Origin: Diogma glabrata
Lineage: Eukaryota; Arthropoda; Insecta; Diptera; Cylindrotomidae
Assembly (NCBI GenBank): GCA_963693315.1
Contig: OY856188.1
Span: forward strand, 1,868,769-1,932,768
Direction of reading: 5' to 3'
DNA length: 64,000 bases
Each line of letters opens with the position of its first letter. Within the stretch, counting starts at the first letter, position 1. The notes under the pieces were generated by a model. It was not told the DNA's origin. It did not search any database and was given only the letters and a program-made list of their open reading frames with translations. The position numbers and the translations under genes are program-made. Positions 48,230-57,792 of the stretch are shown here, piece after piece.

Positions 48230-49345
48230 TCAGGTGTTGTTGTTATAGGTGACTCTTATACGGACTTGAGCCATAGGTTGACGTTTCTGTCCGCTAGTGC
48301 ATACCGCAAACCCGTTGTCAGTATAGAAACTTCTAACAGGTATGGAAGAAAACCGGATGGTGATCTTTTGACGTCCGAACTCGTAGGATTAAAAAAAAAT
48401 TAAAAATAAGAATGTAACAGGAGAGAAAGAGGAAGCCGGTATTGAGAGAGGCTTTTGGAAGTGGCGTTATTATTGATTAACGTCAATAATATCTCTGAAT
48501 GTGAGCAAAGCAGGATGAGGAAATGCAGCAAAACGGATTTGCTAGAATGTTCTGCCGAGGTAAATCAGATAAAAAATTTCACTTTCGAGTAAAAAATTAA
48601 AACAGCAAAGTGGCAGGAGTATTCCTAGTTACGAAATTAGATTAGTATGAAGAGCAACTGATGCGCTTGATGCTACAAATCGCGAGGATGGAAGGTAAGT
48701 TGAACTAAACGGGCACTCTGAGCTCCAGCACCGGTCGCTTATGCGTTTGTTGCAAAAAATGAAGTTGAGGCAACTGCTGGTTAAGCACAGAGGCCTAGGA
48801 CAGCTCTACCAGCACCAACAACCAGTAAAAGTAAAATGTTTTGATAGTGTTATCCGTGGACGCAGCATATATACTGCAAAAAGTGATAAAATAAAGTTTA
48901 AAATGCTGACTAAGCATGTTCCTAAGCTAAAAGAGGTGAGATTTAAAGCTATCAAGAGGCAGAATGGAGCAGTACTGGTGGAAACCGATTTAAGCACAGG
49001 TAAAGAAGCACTAAAAAGTGCGGCATATTTTAAGGAGTAGAGCTAGGCATAGACTTTTCAGGGTAGGCTTGGCCCGAAACTGTAGAGCTTGAAATCGTGA
49101 CCAGAAATATTCAATGGTCCTCTCAATGTTGAGGTTAAGGAATAGACAATGAAAGATAATAACACCAAGGTAGCTTTACTGCAAGAACCATACGTGTGTA
49201 CAAAAGGGCTGAGAAGGTTACCAGCCAATACGAAAGGATTAGGGAAAGCAAGAGGACTATAGAGGGCAACCATCAGGGAGAAGACCAACAATTATTCAAT
49301 TTATACCAACCACTGATGAAATTGGGAATGTGCTAGAAGCCTAAA
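48230..49345 (+). mobile_element. R1-like LINE, 5' part (ORF1 and start of endonuclease), decayed
   Basis: Plus-strand translation shows an N-terminal open segment (GVVVIGDSYTDLSHRL..., 48232-48405), then after stops YEEQLMRLMLQIARMEGKL-like sequence near 48655-48695. The 99-codon open stretch 48741..49037 resembles the conserved part of R1-clade ORF1 (KEVRFKAIKRQNGAVLVETD). Further on, NTKVALLQEPYVC (about 49160-49200) is the start of the R1-type endonuclease. The element breaks off at about 49345 with no RT, and multiple stops are present. Unlike most LINE fragments it keeps the 5' rather than the 3' end, so the downstream part was lost by deletion. Confidence 0.65.
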
Positions 49346-49349
49346 AATC

Positions 49350-52170
49350 CAAGCGAATCCGCGAGCCTGATCCCAAGCGAACTTGATAGATTTTTTGAAA
49401 ATGTCCCACGAAATACTCAATTTTTTAAAATGTCTAGGAATTTTTTACAGATGATCTGTTGCATGACTTCTACGGAAACCATACTCATTATAATCGATAA
49501 TTCCTGGCACATTTTATATATTTAAAAAAACGATGAAATTGTTTGTTAAAATAGTAACTAGCGAGGTAAATACAAAGTATAACTTATTATAATAATCATA
49601 AAAATCTAATTGAAGAAAAAACTAAATTTGTTTTACTTTCAGATAAGCTACTGTTAGTTTTTAATAAATATTTGTTTTAAATATACGCCACATACACCAC
49701 TTTATTATGGTATGCATATATATGTCATGGTGTATTAGAGAACATTTAAGTTTTGAGTTTGAAGTAATACATTTAAAATCTTGTATAAAGATGACTTATT
49801 GTGTTATAAAAATAACAATTTTTTAATTGAAGATTGATGTTAAAAAAAGTTTAGATAGTAGACGTGGGATCTAGACCTAGTAACAAAGGTTTGTGGTTGT
49901 AGATTAAATCGAACTGTTTTTTAATTTTAAACGGAGTCCACGAAATTAAGAACGAGTTAGAGGTGTGATCCTGATTTGAAGGATTCAAAACAGATATCGA
50001 AGAACAATGCTGAGAAGAGTTAAATATTATCGATGAATGGTTGAGCAAAATTGCTTGGTGTTATCCTATTAACTTGGTTGAAGTCAGTCGATACTAACTT
50101 GGTCGATACTCCTCTTCATATTGATAGTGAAAGTTTTGTCATCTCTATTGATAAAGAGATACGGTAAATCGTAGCGTGGTTCCAATATCCTTGGGACCGT
50201 CTCCACTCAAAAAATGAGACGAGAATAAATTCAGTTGGAGGTTGTTAAAATAGAGCCAAAGTCGTGGAATCATAGTCATTTGTTGCGATAGTTCTGTGGA
50301 GCAGAATTACACAATACCGTTATTTTTCAATTCAAACGAAAGCATCGGTTTAAGTAATATTATCTAAATGAACTTCAAAATATTCTTCTGATGATGAAGA
50401 ATAATTAGGTAGGGGCGATCGAGTGTGTAAATAAATATCGTTCTGATGTTAAATAATAATTAGATATGGAGTTCGAGTATGTCGTGAAATTTATTTTCGA
50501 TTTCTGACACTATAAACAGTTTCAAATCATTGCCCGAAAACACCTTTTCTATTGAAGATCATATCACGGCGTCATTCAGTAATTTAATTCTAGAGTAGAT
50601 ATCGGAATGAGAAATCTTACACATTTGGATGAATATTTTGTAAGCTATATATTGATTATAACTGTAAGAATTGTGATTACTCGAATTGTAAAAAACATCT
50701 TTCGATATTTAGTAACCAAATATCTCTTTCTATTTTACCAACATTTTTTTCTTAAAACTTACAATAAAAAGATTCATGTCAAATGAAAAACAATTAAATC
50801 CGTTGATATATGTTTGTTACAGAAAAACAATAAAACTTTTCAGGTTCGTCGCTTAATCAACTCTTCTGTTTAAATCAAATAAACAACTACAATAATTTTA
50901 CATCTTTTCTTATTCATTTCATTTCATTTCATTTTACAGGTTTCATAAAATCGAATAAGAAATTTAATATTCAAATTACACAAAATAATGGAAAAATATT
51001 TATACATTTACCTAATGTTCTACCTGGTTTACAATCCAAAATAATAACATATAAGAATTCCAGTCAATATTCTTTTAACAATTTATTGTAGTTTTATATT
51101 TGAAAATTCTATTATTTTTTTACAAAAGAACACAAGAAAAAAGTATAATAATAATATTCAACACGAAAGCAAACTAACTTTGTTATATAAAAACTAAAAA
51201 CTATTTCGTTTTCTTACTTATAGCAAGAACAAGAATTTTATCTTTACAAAATAATCACCAAGCTAATCTTTCTATATTCCTATTTTTTTTTAATATATTT
51301 TCAAAATTTTTTTTTGTAACTAATATTTTTTCCACTTTAATTAAAATTTCACACATCAAAAACAATCTTAATTTAATAAATTTTTTTAATTTTAACTACA
51401 ACCACCAAAAAAATTAATTATTATTTTTTTTTTGTTATTAATATTGTTTTAAATTTATAAATCAATGAAATGGAACTGATATAGTAAAAACTGTTTAAAA
51501 GATTAAAGATAAAAACTACGAACAACGCACTCGAAAAACTAAATAACAACTAGCAATACGAAACAGGTTTCAATTATTCTTTGGTCTTTATTGTCATTAT
51601 TTTATTATGATTTCGGATGAAACGAAGTAGAAACCAATTTATATAAAAACACAGGGGTTGAAAACAATTTATAGTTTGACGTTTTAGAAATTGGAATAAA
51701 ATACTAATTAACGATTTGAATAGAAATAACTCGTTATTGGGATAAAAATGTTATGATTACTTCTCATTGAAGATGAAAACTTTAAAATTTTGCTAGTTTT
51801 TACTTTAAGCCGAACAAGTACTACAATAAATATTTATATATTTATTGGGACAAAACTTTATAGAATGGTTCTCCAATTATTTACACTACGCATCGCTCGT
51901 TACCGCATTTTTAATTACTAATTCCTAGTTACCTGTAATTTAGACTTATAATTAACATAAAACATTAACAAAGATTTTTAAATTTGTATTCAAACCTGAA
52001 GAAATCATATCCTTTTTTCAGACATTTTGAGATTATTTTCAACTTTGACATTTATAATTTTCAGTATATGTTTTCTACAATTTTCTAGTAAATACTAAAA
52101 AAGATTAGAAAGTCTTATTCACTGGAAATAAGGAATGTGTTAATTCATAATTGCTTACTAGTTTATACAT
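49350..52170. other. AT-rich interval, no recognised gene
   Basis: The patch 49850-50600 is less AT-rich and has a 65-codon minus-strand open stretch (49851..50048) ending in HKPLLLGLDPTSTI. I considered a retroelement protease relic but cannot support it. The rest is very AT-rich without motifs. Confidence 0.4.
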
Positions 52171-52175
52171 TTACA

Positions 52176-52565
52176 GTCCGATTCTGAGCTAAGAGATCTC
52201 TTACATCTCTTACAAAAGATATTTTTTGTAAGAGATTTTCTTCGATTGCGACTCTGAGTTCGTATCTTTTAAAACATCTCTTCGAAACTTCAAATTGTAA
52301 TAAATCATCCATATTCACAATCCGAAGGAAATAATCAGTAAAAAAATAATATGGTGTTAAAATTTTTGGAATAACTATAAATTTAATAAATTATGTATAG
52401 TTATTGATAATTTTGAGAAACAACTTAAAAATTTCAATTACGATGTTCAACAAACGTCAAAATAATAATGATGCTTTGTTAATCAAGAATCGCAAAATAA
52501 GCGAAATCTCTTAACTAAGAGATATCTCTTCGTTAAAACATCTAAGAGATGCGTTAGAATCGATA
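52176..52565. mobile_element. Possible 390-bp MITE upstream of the caspase-like gene
   Basis: The left end TCCGATTCTGAGCTAAGAG and the right end TAAGAGATGCGTTAGAATCG are roughly inverted (CGATTCTRA core followed by AAGAGAT-rich arms). AAGAGATCTCTT-type palindromic words recur inside both arms, and GCGACTCTGAGTTCG near 52247 is a further internal copy. It ends 157 bp before the caspase-like ATG, so it may contribute promoter sequence. Confidence 0.45.
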
Positions 52566-52721
52566 TGTTAGTTTATTCTAGTTTTTATTCATTCTACCCA
52601 TTGCGTTGATAAAATAGTGCTGTTTTGTATTAGACTGTACTACAAAATACCGATACAAGAATTCACCTCCTAAATGTCAAAACATTAAAACGTCAAAAAT
52701 TTTAATTGTCAATTTATAACC

Positions 52722-54035
52722 ATGAACGACTCTGATAAAGGTGTAATCTTCAAAAATTTGGAAAATTTAGTGCAATTAACGAAATACAGCGAACTTATTA
52801 ATAGATGCCTTCAAATGAGAATAATTACACCAAGTATGAGAGATAAAATTGAGGATATAAATAAACTGGAAGAAGATCGTCATAAAGCATTGTTTATAAA
52901 AATTACAAAACGGGGACCAACAGCTTTTCAAGATTTGAAAAAAGTTTTGGTAAAAAATAATTTTAAAGATGCGTTAAAAATATTAAATGGAAGTGAAGTG
53001 GTTGTGCTTGATATCAAGGTTGATACTCCACATGAAAAATTATTAGAGTATGATGGAGAAGTTTTAAAACGTTTTACAATTAATAGGAGCAATAAAATAA
53101 ATCTACCATGTGAAAATGATTGGGAAAAGGAAATGGGTAGTGAAAAATCTTTCCGCGGTGTTTTATTGTTAGTCAACTATACAACAAATCGTGGCGAAAA
53201 GGCAAATCAGGAAAAAGATTATCTAATTAGTATATTTAAAGAATTAAATTTTCACATATTTTACGTTGAAAATAAATCAATTGGTGTATGTATACGTTTA
53301 ATATATTAATAGATGGATATTAAAATATTGTTTTTTTTCTTCCTAGGAATTAGAAATTTGTTTCACAGATTTAAAGCGTTATTATTTTCAGCAACTTAAA
53401 CCATATTGTTTTTTTTATATCCAGCTTGGTAATGCGTCAATGAACACTTTATTTTTCGATCACTCGAAAATGAGCAAGCATAATTTATTGAGCAATTTTA
53501 ATAATGTTAACTGTGGAGAATTATATAATATACCAAAGATATTTATTTTTCCTTCTGTTAACCCAAAAAATCTAAAGTCGCTCGACGAGGAGTCAATAGA
53601 GTTTGTCAAATCCCAACCTGATGACAAAACCAAATTATCAATTAAAGCTACACTTGAGCAAACTGTACCAACAACATCTAAGCAACTTTATTTTCATTTC
53701 GAACTAAGTGAGTTATATCGTGCAAGTTACAAGATAAGATTAAATCAAATTATTTGATTTAAATCGAGATTCGCATTTTATATTTAGATTTACAATTTAA
53801 TTCTTTTTTTTTTTTCATTCCAGGCGAGAGCGAAAATTCATTTTTAAGTAGTATTTGCTGTTTTTGTTCTATTCTGGAAGAATATGCATACAAAGAAACA
53901 TTACAAAAAATGATCAAATTGTACCACAAAGAGAGAAAATTTGAACCTTATTCAACATACAGAGAATGTAACGATTTAGGTTTTAAACAAAATTTTACAT
54001 TCCGTGAGCCTGATAGTGATCCGACAAACTCATGA
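52722..54035 (+). CDS. CARD-caspase homologue lacking catalytic His and Cys (Dronc/caspase-9-like pseudocaspase)
   Basis: Three exons join in frame: 52722-53285, 53347-53707 and 53824-54035 (donors GTATGT and GTGAGT, acceptors CCTAG and TCCAG; introns 61 and 116 nt), giving 378 codons. Residues about 10-95 form a CARD (LINRCLQMRIITPSM..., then RGPTAFQDL), as in Dronc and caspase-9. Residues about 140-270 form a p20-like domain (FRGVLLLVNY, KDYLISIFKELNFHIFYVEN, IPKIFIF). Residues about 295-378 are p10-like (SFLSSICCFCSILEEYAY). Where the SHG catalytic His should be, the sequence reads QLG (Leu215). Where the Q/P-x-C-R-G site should be, it reads PSVNP (Val259). The S1-forming SWR region is also missing. 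Known family role: CARD-mediated recruitment to an apoptosome; proteolysis is not expected here. It could be a decoy regulator or an early pseudogene, but intact frames and splice sites favour a maintained gene. Confidence 0.8.
53286..53346 (+). other. Intron 1 of the caspase-like gene
   Basis: 61 nt, donor GTATGT and a pyrimidine-rich acceptor TTTTTTTTCTTCCTAG. Phase 0 on both sides, so joining after the codon for Gly188 to Glu189 keeps the frame. Without splicing the first exon would run into a stop seven codons later. Confidence 0.8.
53708..53823 (+). other. Intron 2 of the caspase-like gene
   Basis: 116 nt, donor GTGAGT and acceptor TTTTTTCATTCCAG. Phase 1: the final A of exon 2 joins GC of exon 3 to give Ser. 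It lies at the point where an active caspase would have the p10 substrate-pocket loop. Confidence 0.75.
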
Positions 54036-54249
54036 ATGGGAGCTATTTTATATTAAAACTTTTAAATTATGAAATCATTTCGTTTTAATTATTTTTATGC
54101 TTCAGGAATTCTAGATAAATGGAAATTTGATGTCTTGCTTCAAATTAAATTATTTTCATTTCGTTGCCAAATCTTTATTATTAAGTCTTATCAACGGTGT
54201 CACAAAATTTACGTAAATTTTGAATTTGAATTCAAACAACCCCATAAAC

Positions 54250-55090
54250 ATTCCACTACATAGTGTTAAAACACATCCTCTTGTGGATCAATTCTGATTG
54301 CCGAAACGTAAGAGTACACGACCAGGAATGTCTCATGTAGTAATTGTATTTGTTTGTAGGCTGTATTGCATGTGGCATCATCTTGCTGGAACCACATTAA
54401 TATCATCCAATTTAAGCAGGAACAGTCACATCATATCGTGAGTTCTCTGAAACCCAAATGGGCTAAAGTGCGGTTAGTGTGGGAAAAAATTTTTTTTTCT
54501 TTTAATAAATTTTTTTTTTTTAAATTTTAATTGTTACATAAAGCTCTGGTATCGACAACAGATTCACTGAATATTCCGTAAAAAAATTAATTTCATTTTT
54601 AATAACAGGAAGGGTATAACATAGCGTTTTTAGAGTTTCCCACACTAACTGCACTTCCCCCCCCAAATGTGACAATTTTCACGATTAACAAAGCTATCTT
54701 AGCAAATGAATCTCATCGCTTAGGATGATTTTCCTCAATAATCAACCTTCACTTGACTATCAATAATTCATTGAAGGAACAGACACTCTTCGTTATGCAT
54801 GGATATTAGACTTCGCTTCTTGTGACAATTAAAATTGTTAAACATGGAATCGTAGATCTTTAGTGAATATACGCTGTAGAGAGCTTAATAAAATTTGCAA
54901 TTATTTTCTACAACGCCGAATTGATATTCATAGCCTTTCACCAACACTCTTACGCAATGCTTCCATATGCACATTTGAACACCTTGTTATTGGACGAATA
55001 GTGTGTTCAGTTTCAACAATTAAGTCAGTCTTCCTAAATTTTTCTATTATTCTCTTCACAGTTATTGATTGAATGCATTACGATAACATT
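54250..55090 (-). pseudogene. Tc1/mariner-type transposase relic
   Basis: Minus-strand translation in shifting frames gives an N-terminal helix-turn-helix part (ITVKRIIEKFRKT, then TRCSNVHMEALRKSVGE, about 54920-55075) and a catalytic-region part (WFQQDDATCNTA, then HETF and a RFGNQN-like segment, about 54255-54420). The QQD Asp is visible, but the WPPRSCDLTPLD-like block is eroded. Stops and frameshifts are frequent and the middle is interrupted by a 190-bp inverted-repeat insertion. It lies convergent to, and about 215 bp beyond, the caspase-like stop codon. Confidence 0.65.
54466..54656. mobile_element. 191-bp MITE nested in the mariner relic
   Basis: AAGTGCGGTTAGTGTGGGAA plus A at the left and its near-perfect complement TTTCCCACACTAACTGCACTT at the right form 21-bp terminal inverted repeats with one mismatch. 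The interior is AT-rich and non-coding. It lies between the two halves of the transposase relic, so it inserted after the mariner. Confidence 0.75.
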
Positions 55091-55159
55091 TATATCTTGT
55101 GATAGTGAAAGTTTCTAGTATCTGTGCCATGAAAGTTCAAGAGTTTTGATAAGATCTAT

Positions 55160-55893
55160 CATTTTTGCATATGGATGCTAGCGTATGCTTTGGACATGCT
55201 GCATATGATCGTTTCAATGAATCGGTAGGAATGTCGCAACTGTTTCGGTTGACTCAAGAGCAAAGGCTATGTCGTTTTGTCGACAGAATTATTAATAGGA
55301 TCGGATTAGGATCGTTTGACCAGTTTCTTCTAGCGCATCTAAGGAGAGAATTTCTCCAACCCCGCTATTGACAAGTGGTATTATTTGATCGCACATGCCA
55401 TTTTCACCAAGCGTCAGCTTTTAAATATTCCATCCAATATCTTAATGCCAACAGAATACCAAACCATATAATAAAACAAACAGAAATTGATAGAGCGAAA
55501 TCAGCAAATCTTACAACTATGTCAATTTCTGATAAAAGTTTTTACAGTGCCATTAATCCTTTAAATTGTGGTACTAAATCTTCTATCTCTCCTATAATTT
55601 ACGGTGATTTAATCATCACTGAGCTTTCAAGAAAACCCACTTTGTTCGCGAAACACTTTGCACGCAAATGGAAAGTTTTCGAAACTCCTAAAGAAATACC
55701 CCAAATCCAGTCTTCAGGATTAAATATGAAAGAACATCATTTCAAACCCAAAATTGACACAAAACTTTTAAGGGGATTAAACAAAAACAAAGCCTCGGTT
55801 AGTACAACGTTCCTCCCGAAAACTTGCACCCACTTTAACCAAAATTGCCACAATTTAATGTCCAATTATTTGAAACATCATTCAGTCCTGTAA
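55160..55893 (+). mobile_element. Jockey-like LINE relic (endonuclease end plus EN-RT linker)
   Basis: The first open stretch (55165..55371) ends with a segment resembling the last part of a jockey endonuclease (RFVDRIINRI...FDQFLLAH). The second (55375..55893) contains the linker typical of jockey ORF2: KSFYSAINPLN, ISPIIYGDLIITELSRKPTL, FAKHFARKW, then KLLRGLNKNKAS, where an active element would read KAPG. The RT proper is absent. The preserved middle part without either end points to deletion rather than 5' truncation. Confidence 0.65.
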
Positions 55894-55979
55894 TTCGATT
55901 TTTATGAAACATGGCTAGAGAATCCTTACCATAAATAGAAGCAGTTGGCAAGTATCAGGTACTTGTAGATTAGTACAAG

Positions 55980-56095
55980 TAGTAATATATTTCTATAGTA
56001 ATATATTTCTATACGTAATATATTTCTATACAGAAGTTAAAAATACAGAAGTTAAAAACTTGAGATTCTATACAGAAGTTAAAAACTTGAGACAT
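55980..56095. repeat. Short tandem repeats (TAATATATTTCTATA and CAGAAGTTAAAAACTTGAGA)
   Basis: Three copies of a 15-16-bp TAATATATTTCTATA unit, followed by three copies of an ACAGAAGTTAAAAA unit, two with ACTTGAGA appended. A young minisatellite-like expansion. Confidence 0.9.
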
Positions 56096-56099
56096 TTAC

Positions 56100-56530
56100 G
56101 TTACTCAAAATAGAAAAACATACAAATTGGAGCGAGACAATTTATGTCAATAAAATTTTTACTTTTATATTCTATAAAAAATTATAAATAAAACTTTAAT
56201 ACAAGTTTCTTGTTTGTGAAATATTGTTTAGTTATTATTTATTAATATTAATTGTTGTGTAAAGTTTTTCAATACATATAACCCAATTGACCAATACTTA
56301 CAAAACAAGCCACCCAAGCTACCCAATATTTACAAAACAACCCATGTTGTTTGAAGAGAATATGTAAAAAAAAATAATAACACACTGTTTATTATAAATA
56401 AATATATTATAAATTTATTATAAAAATTATGAATTTACAAAACAAAAGTGTAATGGCTGTTTTAAGATATATAAATGTATAAAAGTATAATAAAAGTTGA
56501 TGTTTAAGTTAAGAAAGAATATTTACTAAT
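56100..56530. other. AT-rich spacer, no gene seen
   Basis: Contains a duplicated CAA.A.TTACAAAACAA.CCA word near 56290-56345. No coding content. Confidence 0.5.
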
Positions 56531-56534
56531 ACGA

Positions 56535-57625
56535 GGCTTCTCAAGATCTGGGCCTACGCCCCAGAAACACTCTGAACTCAATTGCGACCAAGGACCATTA
56601 CAACAATTTCGACGAAAGGTGCAAATCCGACGCTCCATTTTTTGGTAAAGAAGCAGCTTTCGCTGGCTTCACTGCTTTAAATACTCCTCGTCAATGCTGG
56701 TATTGAAAGAAATCCGGAACCAACTAAAACATGGCACTGTACAATATGTAAAACATCTTAAGGGCAAACACATCTATTCAGTGTAATACTTGCAAGGAAT
56801 GGTGCCACCTCAAGAACTGCTCAGGTCTTGTCACACATAAGCAATAGATCAAGAACTATATAGCGAACCGCAACCGGATGTCACTTGATGACCTACCCAA
56901 TGTAACATATTGCCGGTCCGTGAGCATAATGAAATGCTGACCAAACAATATCTATTGGACTGTCACAAAAAGCAACATCCTTGCAATGACACCTTACCTA
57001 CGATCGAACCACCTAGAGACATAAGGAGGACAGAAAGATGCTTTCTGCAAGATGTCAGAGATAGCCAGGTAACTGGTAACATTGACGAATCTACATATAG
57101 AACTGGCTTAGAAGCACTTCACACCAAAACGGTCGAAAACATAATAAAGAGCTATACTCCAAATCGTGTTCTGAATGGAAAGCCACCAAAAGTCGCTGTC
57201 GAAGAGGTCTAACTACTCCGTAGCACCAGATCCATCCTAGCTCAACTAAGATCCCGTTGGTCACGCATTCTAAACAACTACCCGAACAGAATTGAACTAG
57301 AAATTATTGACAGGTGTCCGACATGCGAGGGCACGCCGCACGACGTAGACCACCTATTCAATTGTCCTAAAAATATAACAAACCTGACGAAGGAAGATTT
57401 GTGGTACCGCCCAAGGGCAGTAGCAGAGTTCCTGAACTTGGACCCGGAGGATTAGCACCAAACGTAGCGACAGGTTAAAATAACTAATACGGGCATTTTG
57501 GTAATATTATTAGATTGTTATATTTCTCAAAGATAATTTTTTTGTTTAGTTGTGTTGTTTTATTTTATATGGGCATTTGGCAAAACCATTTTCCTAAGGG
57601 AAAAGAAGAAGATAAATTGCATAAT
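56535..57625 (+). mobile_element. LOA-like LINE, third copy (EN and RT deleted)
   Basis: The 5' part (56540-56640) matches 29942-30040. The PHD-like finger follows (QCNTCKEWCHLKNCSGL at about 56785-56835, its first Cys pair one frame off). At about 56865 the sequence jumps straight to the post-RT region. ORF 56910..57209 reads PVREHNEMLTKQYLLDC, PPRDIRRTERCFLQDVRD, RTGLEALHTKTVENIIKSYT and PNRVLNGKPPKV. It is followed by the LAQLRS, LNNY, CPTCEGTPHDVDHLFNC and EDLWYRPRAVAEFLNLDPED blocks to 57460 and an AT-rich 3' UTR. Because the C terminus is uninterrupted here, this copy shows what the 19.1/22.2-kb copy looked like before insertion. Confidence 0.8.
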
Positions 57626-57792
57626 AGGACACTTGAAACCTTGAAGCTTAAGGTTTCAGTCGTTTTATATTTTTTAATTTAAATTATAATAGTAGTTTAG
57701 TTTAGTCATTGAATAATATTGCAATGATTTGAACATTTTAAATTCATAAGAATAGGTAGTTTATATTAGACGTTAGACTACTATATTTAATA

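Noticed and set aside
49851..50048. Retroelement aspartic protease relic
   Set aside because: Only a vague LLLGLD-type word supports it; no DTGA motif and no neighbouring RT.
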